64,000 bases of DNA from CAVRUD01 sp963849635 (GCA_963849635.1 CAWKIA010000033.1:1-64000); one strand, 5' to 3'. Shown: positions 17,676-26,831, counted from the stretch's first letter. Notes: generated by a model from the letters alone, not told the origin. Translations and numbers: made by a program.

Positions 17676-18242
17676 ATGGACGCGCCGCCGATCACCTGGG
17701 AGCACGACTGGGACGCCGCCTTCGCGCGAGCGCAGTCTGAGCGGAAGCCCGTCCTGATCGATGTCGAAAAAGAGCACTGAATAGGCTGTGAACTCCTGGA
17801 TACCGTGACGTATCCAGACCCGGCCGTACGCGAGGCCATGGCGGCTCGGTTTATCGGGCTCAAACTCGATCACCGCGACTCACATGTCCGCGAACTCACG
17901 GTGATCTGGCTGCCGACGCTGCTGATCACCGATCACCGCGAGGTGATCCACTACCGCAACGTCAACGCCGTGCCGCCGGACGATCTACTCGATGTGCTCG
18001 ACCTTGGTGAAGCGCACGTCCGTCTGCGCTGGGCGAAGCCGGACGTGGCGGAGCGCATCCTGGCCGGTGCCCTCGCTCGCCGGAATGACGGCCCGCTCAC
18101 CCCGGAACTGATCTTCTGGCACGCCATCGCCGCCTACAACATGGGCGATCACGATGACGATGCCCGTGACCGGATCTGGGCGCGACTGCTCCGCGACTAC
18201 CCGGAATCGATCTGGGCGCACCGGGTGCCCTGGACACCGTAG
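17676..18242 (+). CDS. Thioredoxin-fold protein with in-frame UGA at the first position of its CXXC motif; candidate selenoprotein
   Basis: From ATG 17676 (MDAPPITWEHDWDAAFARAQ) the frame stays open except for TGA at 17778-17780, and continues to TAG near 18240. The local reading is KPVLIDVEKEH-[UGA]-IGCELLDTVTYPDPAV. Relatives of the thioredoxin_7/DUF255-like group have a cysteine there, giving CxxC, so UGA would make UxxC. Downstream, FIGLKLDH and IWLPTLLITDHREVIHYRN (with cis-Pro LPT) complete the fold, then a helical C-terminal part. An 8-bp hairpin (17796-17817) lies at the spacing of bacterial SECIS elements. The alternative is a GTG start at 17805 that would discard the active site, or a single-base error. 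GGAG lies about 11 nt upstream of the ATG. A second UGA redox gene at 42522-42791 supports selenocysteine. Confidence 0.75.
17796..17817 (+). promoter_or_regulatory. Candidate bacterial SECIS hairpin
   Basis: ctggatac, loop cgtgac, gtatccag: a perfect 8-bp stem. The loop starts 23 nt after the UGA at 17778-17780 and has G at its second position, which agrees with the general bacterial SECIS model (apical loop roughly 16-37 nt from UGA, early G in the loop). SelB binding is inferred. Confidence 0.6.
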
Positions 18243-18284
18243 GCACCGGGGCGCTACCTGTCCTAGGGGCCGAAGCAATCGGGC

Positions 18285-18324
18285 GAAAAAACACGAACCC
18301 GGCCAATGATGGGCCGGGTTCGTG
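18285..18324 (-). terminator. Intrinsic terminator (minus orientation, possibly bidirectional)
   Basis: 13-bp stem cacgaacccggcc / ggccgggttcgtg (18292-18304, 18312-18324). On the minus strand it is followed by tttttt. It lies between the convergent thioredoxin-like gene and terC-like gene. Confidence 0.82.
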
Positions 18325-18546
18325 CGGGGAAGGGGAGGGGTGGAGCGTGTGCGGCGCTCCACTGGCTTGGGAGAGAGCATCGGTTTTGTGCTTGGGGCGA
18401 CGCTCTCAACCCTATCTACGCGGTTCGCCCAGATTTGGTTTTCTGGATCTTGACCTCTGGTCAATATTGGTAGTAATTGCTACAAAAGGCACGATTGGTC
18501 CCCAATTTGGGGCCCATTGGTGGTACCCGGGCGCCGCTGAACCGGC
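18325..18546. other. Convergent intergenic stretch, comparatively AT-rich
   Basis: No gene seen. The segment around 18420-18530 is clearly more AT-rich than its surroundings and contains the small palindrome ccccaatttgggg (18499-18511). Confidence 0.45.
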
Positions 18547-19248
18547 CTAGCCGTGATCCGCAACGGGGTTGCGGCTGCCGTTCCGGGAGGAGCGTGCCAG
18601 CGTACGCTGGGCGCGTACGCCGGCGGCAATCATGAGCCCCGTCACGCCGGCGGCGATTGCGAGCACCTCGATCGTCTCGAACTCTCGAATGTTGTCATGG
18701 ACGATCGGGTCTTCAAGCAGCATCTCGACCGCCGTCCAGATGAGGATCGCGGCGCCGACGTAGACCAGGATCGGGAAGTTGGTCAGCATTCGGGCGACCA
18801 ATCCACTCCCCAGGAGCAGGATCGGAATCGACAGCAGCAGGCCGAAGATCAGAAGCCCCAGATGGCCGTCCGACGCGGCACCGACCGCGAGGATGTTGTC
18901 GAGGCTCATGACGACATCGGCGAGCACGATCGTCTGGATCGCCTCCCGCAGCGATCCGGCTTCATGGATGTTGGCGTACTCGTCGTGCGGCTTCAGGAGT
19001 TTGTACGCGACGTAGAGCAGCAGGACACCGCCGACGGCCTGGATGTAGGGAATATCCAGGAGGAGGGCGGCCATCGCCGTGAACATGATCCGGAGGCCGA
19101 CGGCGCCAGCGCCGCCCCAGACGATGGCCTTGCGCCGGTTTTCGGGCGAAAGCCGCCGCGCGGCCATCCCGATCACCACGGCGTTGTCGCCAGAGAGGAT
19201 CAGGTCGAAAAGGATAATCGACACCAACGCTGTAACAGTATCGAGCAC
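18547..19248 (-). CDS. TerC family integral membrane protein (YjbE/YkoY-like)
   Basis: 233 residues with seven or so hydrophobic helices. The two TerC signatures with conserved aspartates are present: LILSGDNAVVIGMAARR near residues 17-32 and ADVVMSLDNILAVGAA in the middle. This acidic pair lines the transport path. Family members export manganese or protect metalloproteins during secretion. The C-terminal tail is short and basic. No yybP-ykoY manganese riboswitch was recognised in the leader. Neighbours give no further hint. Confidence 0.92.
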   Translation of the reverse strand: MLDTVTALVSIILFDLILSGDNAVVIGMAARRLSPENRRKAIVWGGAGAVGLRIMFTAMAALLLDIPYIQAVGGVLLLYVAYKLLKPHDEYANIHEAGSLREAIQTIVLADVVMSLDNILAVGAASDGHLGLLIFGLLLSIPILLLGSGLVARMLTNFPILVYVGAAILIWTAVEMLLEDPIVHDNIREFETIEVLAIAAGVTGLMIAAGVRAQRTLARSSRNGSRNPVADHG

Positions 19249-19485
19249 GTAGCCTGATGCTCCTTCGAGTTACGGGAGGGGAAGGCAGGCAACCCAGTCA
19301 GCTTCGTCCAGGTGACCTGTTCAGTGTACGCAATCTTGTCGCCGGAAGGCGGGGTAGCGCGTACGCATCATGTCCACCCTGCGCGATCGGCTAGGTGTCG
19401 TCCCGCCGATGAGGCGGATGGCGCTGATCCGATTGTGCCTTAGCATCGCGAGTATGAACGGCATTGGCGTGGCAGGGATGAACGG

Positions 19486-19974
19486 ATGTATGGGTTCTAC
19501 TGGTTGGTTTCGGGCACACTGGCGGGATGCGCGCGGCCAGGCCTGCGCTGGGATGGGCCGCGCTCCTTTGACGACGGCGACATCGACGCCGACCTGGCAT
19601 CGTTGCGGGCCCAGGGGATCGGCGCCTTGCTCTCGCTAACGGAGACATCGCTGGAGGTCGAGGCGATGGGCCGCAGCGGTCTGAGCAGCCTGCACCTGCC
19701 TGTGCCTGACTTCCAGGCGCCGAGTCCCGACCAACTGCGCGAGTCCCTGGCCTTCATCGATCGGCACCGCTCCGAGGGAATCGGCGTGGCGGTCCACTGC
19801 CGGGCGGGGATGGGCCGCACCGGCACCGTGCTGGCCGCCTACCTGATCCGGGGCGGCACGACCCCGGACGAGGCGATCCAGACCGTCCGCGAGGTCTGCC
19901 CCCATGCGGTCGAGAGCAAGCCGCAGGTTGAGGCGCTCAAAGAGTTTGCGAAGCGGAGGGATTGGTTAGTGTAA
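19486..19974 (+). CDS. Dual-specificity/tyrosine-type protein phosphatase
   Basis: 162 residues. The catalytic loop HCRAGMGRTG (104-113) has nucleophile Cys105 and phosphate-binding Arg111; Asp75 in LPVPDFQAPS is well placed as the general acid. The whole protein is one phosphatase domain of the small DUSP23-like kind, with the N-terminal WLVSGTLAGCARPG segment typical of that group. It would remove phosphate from tyrosine or from small phosphorylated compounds. Cytosolic, as no signal or TM is convincing. It is unpaired with a kinase here. Confidence 0.9.
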   Translation: MYGFYWLVSGTLAGCARPGLRWDGPRSFDDGDIDADLASLRAQGIGALLSLTETSLEVEAMGRSGLSSLHLPVPDFQAPSPDQLRESLAFIDRHRSEGIGVAVHCRAGMGRTGTVLAAYLIRGGTTPDEAIQTVREVCPHAVESKPQVEALKEFAKRRDWLV

Positions 19975-19983
19975 CTGGATCGG

Positions 19984-20403
19984 TCAGGGACGACGATGAA
20001 GGTCCATCATCTGGATCTTGAGACCGGGGACGCGAAGGAAATCGGAGTCCGCCGTAACCAAAGTGAGATTGCGCTCCAGTGCGGTGGCGGCGATGAGGGT
20101 GTCCATGTCTCCGATTGTGCCTGGACCGTATGGGGGGCGCAACTGCCGCCGGATTCCTGCATAGCGATCGAGGATTGGCACAGTTAGCCGATGCATGTGC
20201 ACCCCTTCGAGCACGTCGTTGAGCGCGCTCTTGTGGTCGCGGAACGTCGGAAAGCTCAAGAAGTACTCAATCACTTCCCCGTAGACAATAATGCTGGTCG
20301 CTGCCTCACCGCGGGCAATCCAAGGCGAGAGCAAGCGTACGGCTTCCGGTCGTCCACGAAGATACGCAGCTAGCGGAGTCGTGTCGAAGAGATAGCGCCT
20401 CAT
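19984..20403 (-). CDS. PIN-domain ribonuclease toxin (VapC-like)
   Basis: 139 residues. Starts MRRYLFDTTPLAAYL with Asp7; the other acidic residues of the PIN active site are Glu43 (YGEVIEYF), Asp99/Asp101 (GDMDTLIAATAL) and Asp119/Asp121 (TADSDF). Such proteins cleave RNA with magnesium bound by this acidic cluster. Its ATG overlaps the stop of the upstream small acidic gene by ATGA, as expected for a coupled toxin-antitoxin pair. Confidence 0.9.
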   Translation of the reverse strand: MRRYLFDTTPLAAYLRGRPEAVRLLSPWIARGEAATSIIVYGEVIEYFLSFPTFRDHKSALNDVLEGVHMHRLTVPILDRYAGIRRQLRPPYGPGTIGDMDTLIAATALERNLTLVTADSDFLRVPGLKIQMMDLHRRP

Positions 20404-20705
20404 TCATCTTCGTCCCAATCGAATTCTATGGGTGGGGTGGGGACGCTCGCGTGGCGAATGCGATCCAAGGCGTCAAGCATTTCATCGTAATCGAGGTCGC
20501 TCCAGGCGCCGGCGGCCGCTAAAGCACGCTCGATCCCCTCTCGGCCGGTATATGCGTCCGCGTCCTCTTCAGTGTAGAAGTGGCGCCAGCGCGTGGGATC
20601 GTCGCGGTCCGGGATGGAGATGATTGGTTCGTCGTCGAGCGCGGAGACCTCTGGATCGTCGGCGGATTCGACTGATCGGGTTTGGTGTGGACGGCGGAGG
20701 GCCAT
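20400..20705 (-). CDS. Small acidic protein, putative antitoxin of the PIN toxin
   Basis: 101 residues from MALRRPHQTRS, chosen because AGGAG lies 8 nt upstream. The sequence has no strong DNA-binding signature in its basic N-terminus but is very acidic towards the C-terminus (EFDWDEDE). The part PTRWRHFYTEEDADAYTGRE is unfamiliar. Position immediately upstream of a PIN toxin with ATGA overlap is the main support; acidic tails often neutralise the basic toxin surface. Family not recognised. Confidence 0.7.
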   Translation of the reverse strand: MALRRPHQTRSVESADDPEVSALDDEPIISIPDRDDPTRWRHFYTEEDADAYTGREGIERALAAAGAWSDLDYDEMLDALDRIRHASVPTPPIEFDWDEDE

Positions 20706-20795
20706 GCTGGTGCTCCTGACCGGGATGGAATATGACGTGATGGTACAACGGCAACAGGAACATCGTGTTGGATTGTTTCTCACCGATGCGCAGCA

Positions 20796-22455
20796 CTAGC
20801 GCAGGCCAAACACCCACTCCCCACCAAGCATCGTGGCGACGGGGCGCACGTCTTTGAGGTCGGCGCTGGGGATCGTGAGCGGGTCCTGGGGAAGGACGAC
20901 AAGGTCGGCCAGCTTGCCGGGGGTGATGGAGCCGCGGCGGGTCTCCTGGCCGGTGGCGTAGGCGCCGCCGAGGGTGTAAGAGCGGAGGGCTTCGAGGGGG
21001 GTGAGGCGTTCGGAGGGGCCGAGGGGGCGGCCGGTGACGGTCTCGCGCACAACGGCGGCGTGGATGCCGGTCCAGGGGTTGAAGTCGGTGATCGGGCTGT
21101 CGGATGAGCCGGCGAGGGGGATGCCGGCGTTGAGGTAGGTGCGCATCGGCATCATCCGGGCGGCGCGGGCTTCGCCGAGGGCGTTGACGAAGCCCTCGCC
21201 CAGGTTGGTGAGGAAGGGGGAGGAGACGAGCGCCGGGATCTGGTGCCTGGCCATCAATTCGAGGGTCTCGGGGGTGGGCAGGTAGGCGTGGTGGACCCTG
21301 TGCCGCAGTGAGGGACGCGGCGCGGCCTCCTGGGCGGCGGCGTAGGCGCGGACGACGACTTCCTGGGCCAAGCTGCCGCAGGTGTGGGTGTCCATCGACC
21401 AGCCGAGGTCGTGGACCCAGCGGATCAGGGCGGTGAGACGCTCCGGCTCGATCACCCAGGCACCGGTGTTGTCCGGCTCGCCTTCGTAGGGTTCGTGCAT
21501 CTTGGCGGTGCGATCGCTGATGCCGCCGTCGGGCATCATCTTGACGCCTTCAAGGCGGAGCAGATCGTCGCCGAAGCCGCCCATGACGCCAGCCGAGGCC
21601 AGGCGGCGCTCGATTTGGTCGCCAGCGTCGGCGATGTCCTCGGAGCGCTTACCAAATCCCCAAGCGGCGAGCAGCATCTCGGTCCGAACGGTGAGCACAC
21701 GCTCCTGGGCGGCGCGGTGGAAGGCGCGAATCTCGCGCGGGTAGAGGCCGGGCTCGGCGACGCCGGTCAGCCCAAGGGCGTTGTACGCCCTGCAGGCGGC
21801 GGCGATGGCGGCGACCTCGTCCTCCTCGGCCGGTTCGGGGACCGCATCGAGCATCAGGCTCTGGGCGCGGGCGTGGAAGAGGCCAGAGGGCTCGCCGTGC
21901 TCGTCGCGCTCGAACGACCCGCCGTACTCCTCATAGGCAGGCGGATCAGGGGTTTCCCGGGAGATCGCGGCGGCCTGGAGAGCGCGGGAGTTGGCGACGA
22001 GGCGGTTCCAGACCCGGTGGATCAACACGGGATGGTCGGGCGCGACCAGCATCGAGGTCGTGTCTGGTTGGGTGGCGCCGCTCCGCGAGCAGGCTTTCGT
22101 CCCAGCCCCGGCCGATGATCCAGGCGCCGGGCGGGGTCACGCGCGCCCGGGCGGCGATCCGCTCGGTGATCTCGGGGATCGAGCGGCAATCGTAGAGCTG
22201 GACCTGACCGAGGACGCGGCCGGTGGCGAGGAGGTGATTGTGGGCGTCGATCAGGCCGGGAATGACGGTGGCGCCATTGAGATCCTCGATCTCCGTGCCG
22301 GAGCCGGCCAGGGCGCGGATTTCAACGTCCGATCCAACAGCGGCAAAGCGGCCGTCTTTGACGGCAATGGCAGTCGCGGCAGGGTGGTCGAGATCCATGG
22401 TGTGAATGATGGTGTTGAAGAGGATGAGTTCCGGCGCGAGCGGGCGAATTGCCAC
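20796..22455 (-). pseudogene. Amidohydrolase family protein (YtcJ-like), one frameshift
   Basis: The N-terminal part has the composite beta-sandwich domain of metal-dependent amidohydrolases, then VIPGLIDAHNHLLATGRV with the metal-binding HxH (His72, His74). At about 22065 an indel breaks the frame; the remainder (MLVAPDHPVLIHRVWNRLVA) completes a full-length enzyme with EGVKMMPDGGISDRTAKMHE, the late SSDSPITDFNPWTGI block and the returning sandwich strands TPGKLADLVVLPQDP. It would hydrolyse an N-substituted amide or formamide; the true substrate of this large subfamily is generally unknown. Overall length and motifs suggest a functional gene with a sequence error. Confidence 0.87.
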
Positions 22456-22479
22456 GACGATACTCCCAGACTCAGATCC

Positions 22480-23028
22480 TCAGATGAAGAGCGAAGACAG
22501 CTCGATCACGACGTTTGGCAGAAACGCGGGAGAGACTGCTTCATTCCTGTGGAACGATTCGGCGTAGGAACCATCGGGCTGCTGGCGCCAGATCGTCAGC
22601 GTCTTCTCATAAGGGTGGATTCTCCAGATTTCGCGGTCGCCTCGGGCCTTGTACTGCGGGATCTTCTCGTCGACGTCGAAGGTGCCGGTCGATGGCGACC
22701 AGACTTCGACGACGAGTGGCAACGGTTGGTCATAGAAGTCGAGCGCCTGCGGGCGTGATTGGAGCGGGACGAAGAGTTCGGCCGGGATAACGGCGACGTC
22801 CGGGACAAAGTAGTTCCGCTCGTTCCGCTCGAGGCGTGCTCCGCCAATATGGACTCGGAACTGTGCTAGATCGAGCTGGTTGAGCAGGTCGCGACCAAGC
22901 AAGGCGCACGTGTCGTGGTGCTGAAACGTCATACCCGGCTTCACCCGAAGACGACCGTCGACAAGCTCCCACGTTCCGTTTGAATCTTCCGCGACGATTC
23001 GGCGATAGGTCTCCGCGGAGACGGCCAT
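22480..23028 (-). CDS. Uma2 family protein (DUF820, PD-(D/E)XK-like)
   Basis: 182 residues with the standard Uma2 layout: VSAETYRRIVAEDSNGTWEL, then GRLRVKPGMTFQHHDTCALL, YFVPDVAVIPAELF, PLVVEVWSPSTGTFDVDEKI and YKARGDREIWRIHPYEKTLT. The VEVWSPS and YKARGDREIW parts form the nuclease-like core. AGGAG precedes the ATG. Uma2 genes are abundant in Chloroflexota and cyanobacteria; many are thought to derive from mobile-element endonucleases, but activity has rarely been shown. No transposase is adjacent. Confidence 0.92.
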   Translation of the reverse strand: MAVSAETYRRIVAEDSNGTWELVDGRLRVKPGMTFQHHDTCALLGRDLLNQLDLAQFRVHIGGARLERNERNYFVPDVAVIPAELFVPLQSRPQALDFYDQPLPLVVEVWSPSTGTFDVDEKIPQYKARGDREIWRIHPYEKTLTIWRQQPDGSYAESFHRNEAVSPAFLPNVVIELSSLFI

Positions 23029-23122
23029 GGCGCGCTCCTTTTACTCCCGAGAGGAACTGGTTTCGAACGCAGCATGCAATACGGGGAATGGAACTGCAAC
23101 CGATTATTCGATGGGCCAAGCA

Positions 23123-23893
23123 TCAGGCATCCGTCGCGTACATCTCGGTCCAGGCGGGGCGGAATCCTACGGAGACGGCCAGGGCCTGGGACCGAATGTT
23201 TCCGGCGGCGGCGGCATAGTACGGAACGCGGCCCTGATCAAGGATCCAGCCAGCAACTGCAGCTACGATCGTCTTGCCGACACCCGATCCCTGTGCCTCA
23301 GGCAGGACATCGACGGCGATCTGCCAGAGGTCTTCGCTATCGGCGCGCACCGCCGCGACCCCGACAATGCCCTCGCCAGCGATGGCGATGGCGGCGGCCA
23401 CGGTTGGGCGGCCCGGTCGTTCTGTGGAGGAGAGGGCATGGGGAAAGTCCGCTTGCTGGGGGATCGACCCGATGCTGTCTTCCAGGAGAATGTCGATAGC
23501 GACGCCACTTGGAGGAGCGGCCGGCATCAGGCGATCGGAGCTACAGAGGAAGGTCGGGTGGGGGCCGTGGATGACCTGGCCGTCCTGCCCCACAAAGTTC
23601 ACGAGCCTGGCAACCACGCCGGCGGCGAAAATATCGTCTCGGGCGGCGTCCTTCAGCATCGCGCGTAGGGGTTCCTGACGATCGTCGCCACACAAGACGA
23701 CCACGCCCCGGCCAAACGTTCCAATCGCCAGTGGCCGCACCGGGATTGGGAACCGGCGACGGCCGGCGCGCACGGCGGGCATGGAGAATGTCAGACCGTC
23801 CTCGACAAACGCCTGAGGATCGCAGGCATAATCCGCCGCAAGCACGCGACGGGCGCGAGCGATGGCGGCCGACCAAGTGATGGAGTCGTTCAT
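23123..23893 (-). CDS. GNAT family N-acetyltransferase (C-terminal domain)
   Basis: About 257 residues from MNDSITWSAAIARARRVLA, chosen over the longer frame because the residues before it look unstructured. The N-terminal half is not recognised. The acetyltransferase domain is in the C-terminal third: WQIAVDVLPEAQGSGVGKTI contains the acetyl-CoA-binding loop (Q-x-x-G-x-G/A variant), followed by the usual ILDQGRVPYYAAAAGNIRSQ and ALAVSVGFRPAW. Substrate unknown. It is divergent from the next GNAT gene at 24009. Confidence 0.8.
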   Translation of the reverse strand: MNDSITWSAAIARARRVLAADYACDPQAFVEDGLTFSMPAVRAGRRRFPIPVRPLAIGTFGRGVVVLCGDDRQEPLRAMLKDAARDDIFAAGVVARLVNFVGQDGQVIHGPHPTFLCSSDRLMPAAPPSGVAIDILLEDSIGSIPQQADFPHALSSTERPGRPTVAAAIAIAGEGIVGVAAVRADSEDLWQIAVDVLPEAQGSGVGKTIVAAVAGWILDQGRVPYYAAAAGNIRSQALAVSVGFRPAWTEMYATDA

Positions 23894-24008
23894 CGCCGGG
23901 CAGGGTAGCATGTTCGCCGCCGCCCGGAGCTTCCTTGTCGATGCCCAAAATCGGGCGGTCCTATCCCTCATCCATTGGTAGCATTCAGGTCGATTGTGGA
24001 GGATCTAC

Positions 24009-24545
24009 GTGAAGCAACTTCTCATGTTCCGGCCGAACCTGGAGAACATCCCGAGTACAGGGCCGATGCCCGCGGGATACGAGGTGCGGCGGTTTGGCCC
24101 AGATGACGATATTGAGGGTCTGGGTGAAACTCTGAATCTCGCCTTCGATCGGGAACTCGACTGGTCGCCTGAGCAGGTGCGGGAGCGGCTCACAGAAGCC
24201 CCGGATGTCCGCGCGATCTATGCCGTCTTCTGGCAGGGCAAGGCTGTGGCGACGACGTCCAGCCGATACATACCGGAAAAATACCCTGGCACCGGTGTCG
24301 TGCACTGGGTCGCGACACACCCGGATCACCTGCGCAAGGGGCTTGGCACGGTTTTGATGGAACGGGTGCTGCGCGATTTCGTCGAGAACGAAGATCGGGA
24401 GGCGCTGCTGGAGACGGACGATCACCGCCTCCCCGCCATCAAGCGTTACCTGGCGTTTGGTTTCCTTCCGCTCTACGAGAACGACGGTGAGGATTTGCGC
24501 CCCCGATGGTCGGCGGTCTTCCAAGCGATCGGATCCCGGGGATAG
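24009..24545 (+). CDS. GNAT family N-acetyltransferase
   Basis: 178 residues. GTG 24009 is preferred to the upstream TTG because GGAGG lies 6 nt before it. A single GNAT domain: VVHWVATHPDHLRKGLGTVL contains the acetyl-CoA loop RKGLGT, then LLETDDHRLPAIKRYLAFGF where the Tyr/Asn segment completes the site. The first part (YEVRRFGPDDDIEGLGETLN) is the typical substrate-binding half. Resembles mycothiol-synthase-like and general small-molecule acetylases; the acceptor is not predictable. Confidence 0.87.
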   Translation: MKQLLMFRPNLENIPSTGPMPAGYEVRRFGPDDDIEGLGETLNLAFDRELDWSPEQVRERLTEAPDVRAIYAVFWQGKAVATTSSRYIPEKYPGTGVVHWVATHPDHLRKGLGTVLMERVLRDFVENEDREALLETDDHRLPAIKRYLAFGFLPLYENDGEDLRPRWSAVFQAIGSRG

Positions 24546-24574
24546 CCACTGGACCATCCACTGACGGCCAACTG

Positions 24575-25111
24575 CTAATGGTTCGAGCGGTCGTCGAGCG
24601 TGAGATTGGTGATCGTGTTGTCGCCGTAGTAGCGCATGAGTGCCCCGCCCGCCTCGGCGATGATCGGGGCGGCGGTCTGGCGCTGGCCCTCCTCGGGTGC
24701 GTAGACGGATAAGAAGGTGCCGCCGGCGCGGGCCTGCTCGATGTAGTCGTTGAGCACGTCGTGCTCCTCCGAGGGGAAGAGCGAGCCGACTTTCTGGAGG
24801 AGGCCCCGCTCCGCGACGTACTTATCGTGGTTGGCGGCCACCTCAGCTCCAGCCCATGTTCTCACCGCGTCCTCATCAAAGCCCGACTGCCGGAGTCCGG
24901 CCGCCGCCGACTCCGCCGCCGCGGCTTCGGCAAAGACCGAGACGATAAAGTGCTTGGGGTAAAAGACGCCAAAGAGCGATGCGCCCACGTTGGGATCGAC
25001 TGAGTCTTCGGGGGACACGTTCGAGCCGGTGTCGGTCTCGGCCGCCGTAGGAGGCGCGGTCGGGTCCTCGATACGGGCGAGTCGCTGTTCGGTCTCGGTC
25101 TTGGGCTCCAT
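24575..25111 (-). CDS. Conserved hypothetical, possible stress-protein (YflT-like) domain
   Basis: From MEPKTETEQ (ATG 25111, GGAG 6 nt upstream; ATG 25123 is the alternative) about 178 residues. After an acidic, disordered N-terminus comes HFIVSVFAEAAAAESAAAGL, then RQSGFDEDAVRTWAGAEVAA, GGTFLSVYAPEEGQRQTAAP and ALMRYYGDNTITNL. The pattern of a short ferredoxin-like unit handling residue pairs with VFxxxxxAxxA resembles heat-induced stress protein YflT domains, but similarity is by eye only. No TM or signal. No operon partner. Confidence 0.65.
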   Translation of the reverse strand: MEPKTETEQRLARIEDPTAPPTAAETDTGSNVSPEDSVDPNVGASLFGVFYPKHFIVSVFAEAAAAESAAAGLRQSGFDEDAVRTWAGAEVAANHDKYVAERGLLQKVGSLFPSEEHDVLNDYIEQARAGGTFLSVYAPEEGQRQTAAPIIAEAGGALMRYYGDNTITNLTLDDRSNH

Positions 25112-25266
25112 GTAGTGCTCCATCGTGACGCCGCGGGGCGCTTGGCACCATGCGGCGCCCGGATCCAACCAGGCAGCCAATGCAAGGATTGATCCAGCCC
25201 CATGAGCGTGGCACGATCCCGCGCTACCCGGCATGTGCATCAGGGAATTGGAAGGGAGCAGGGAGT

Positions 25267-25794
25267 ATGGGCGCGATCTTTGAGACGGAGCGTCTCATTC
25301 TGCGGGAGTGGAAGGTCGACGAGGCGGAGGCGGTGTTCGCGATCTACGGTGATCCCGAGGTTACCCGCTTTCTGGGATCGACCGGCGAGCCCGATCCGTC
25401 ACTGGAGTACCGGCGCGACCGGATGCCGGCCATGATCGCCCGCTATGCCGACAATCCGGGCTATGGCATCTGGGCGATGGAGTTAAAGGAGGGTGGCGAT
25501 GTTATCGGCGGGGCGGGGCTGGTAACGTTGGAGGAAGGACCCGACATCGAGATCGCCTATACCCTGCGCCGGGACGCCTGGGGGAAGGGGTATGCGACCG
25601 AGGTGGCGATCGGCACCATCGATTATGGATTCAAGGTGCTTGGCCTGGGCAAGCTCGTCGGCGTCGCCTATCCGGCGAACGTCCCATCCCACAAGGTGCT
25701 TCTCAAGGCGGGAATGCGCCACCTTGGGCTGCGCCCGGCGTACGGTCATGATCTGGAGTGGTTTGAAGTAGAGCGGGCGGAGTGGACGCCCTAG
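25267..25794 (+). CDS. GNAT family N-acetyltransferase (RimJ/RimL-like)
   Basis: 175 residues from MGAIFETERLILREW, with GGAG motifs just upstream. TERLILREW is the common opening of RimJ/RimL-type acetylases. The acetyl-CoA loop is IAYTLRRDAWGKGYATEVAI, followed by NVPSHKVLLKAGMRHLG, in which the N-x-x-S helix is conserved. These enzymes acetylate ribosomal protein N-termini or antibiotics and other amines; no specific acceptor can be assigned here. Confidence 0.92.
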   Translation: MGAIFETERLILREWKVDEAEAVFAIYGDPEVTRFLGSTGEPDPSLEYRRDRMPAMIARYADNPGYGIWAMELKEGGDVIGGAGLVTLEEGPDIEIAYTLRRDAWGKGYATEVAIGTIDYGFKVLGLGKLVGVAYPANVPSHKVLLKAGMRHLGLRPAYGHDLEWFEVERAEWTP

Positions 25795-25823
25795 CGGCAC
25801 ATTGATCCCGCCCGAGGGTCATG

Positions 25824-26576
25824 TCACTCGCTCGTTTTGGGAGGGTCGTTCGGCGGAGACGGTCTGCGCTCTGCCGGGTGCCAGCCCTCCTGGCCGATCA
25901 GCGGGACGAACCGGACGGGGCCAAGGTCGTCGCGGCGCAGAGCGCCGTGATCGCTGGTCACGAGCAGGAGCCGTTGATCGCCGTCATGTGGGCCGACGGG
26001 CACGACCAGACGGCCGCCATCCGGGCTAAGCTGGGCGAGCAGCGGGGCGGGAAGATCGGGACCAGCGGCGGTGACGATCATCCGGTCGAATGGGGGAGCA
26101 TCCGGCCAGCCGCGGGTCCCATCGCCGACCAGAATCTCGACGTTCACGATGCCGAGGTCGCGAAGGGTCGCCCGGGCGATCTCGGCCAGCTCGGCGTGGC
26201 GCTCGATCGAGCAGACTTCGGCCGCAAGATAGGCCAGGATTGCCGCCTGGTAGCCAGAGCCGGTGCCGATCTCCAATACCCTGTCATCAGGGCGCAGCCG
26301 CAGCGCCGAGGTCATCGCGGCAACGATGTACGGTTGGGAGATTGTCTGGCCGGCGTCGATCGGCAGGGCAACGTTTGCCCAGGCGAACTCGCGCAGATGG
26401 TCCGGCACGAACCGCTCACGCGGAACGGCCACGATCGCATCCAACACGCGCTCATCGTGGATACCGTCGCGGCGCAGTTCGGCGATCAGGGCCGCAATCT
26501 GATCCGCCCGAGCGGGTGCACGAGGATCGGGTACATCCGGTTCTTGTGCTTTCGCTCTCATCCACGGCATCCGCAT
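25824..26576 (-). CDS. pcm: Protein-L-isoaspartate O-methyltransferase
   Basis: 250 residues. The enzyme uses SAM to methylate isoaspartyl residues in aged proteins and starts their repair. The diagnostic blocks are present: VPRERFVPDHLREFAWAN, the substrate loop AGQTISQPYIVAAM (about 75-88) and the SAM-binding VLEIGTGSGYQAAILAYLAA (about 100-119). The further VGDGTRGWPDAPPFDRMIVT and LSPDGGRLVVPVG complete the Rossmann fold. The exact start among three nearby ATGs is uncertain, although it does not affect the domain. Cytosolic. Confidence 0.93.
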   Translation of the reverse strand: MRMPWMRAKAQEPDVPDPRAPARADQIAALIAELRRDGIHDERVLDAIVAVPRERFVPDHLREFAWANVALPIDAGQTISQPYIVAAMTSALRLRPDDRVLEIGTGSGYQAAILAYLAAEVCSIERHAELAEIARATLRDLGIVNVEILVGDGTRGWPDAPPFDRMIVTAAGPDLPAPLLAQLSPDGGRLVVPVGPHDGDQRLLLVTSDHGALRRDDLGPVRFVPLIGQEGWHPAERRPSPPNDPPKTSE

Positions 26577-26831
26577 CGTCCTGGCGTCTGGTCCTTCCCG
26601 GCGGTCATCGGCCCGTCGTCACCTCCAGTAGTCGCACGGGCCATTCCATCTGATGACGGCAACGGGCGGCGGGAAAACGTTCGCCAATGTATCTCAGGAT
26701 GATCCGCAACAGGTAAGAGTGGCGTAATCTGTAGTAGGCACCGGTTAACCCTGCCGTCATTCCCTTGGTCAGAGGCCGGAACGAGGCGTGAATGACGCGG
26801 AATCGGGCGCACAGCTGAAAGAGGTACGCGG

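Noticed and set aside
19249..19360. Manganese riboswitch (yybP-ykoY) upstream of the TerC gene
   Set aside because: The conserved core and paired elements could not be found in the leader.
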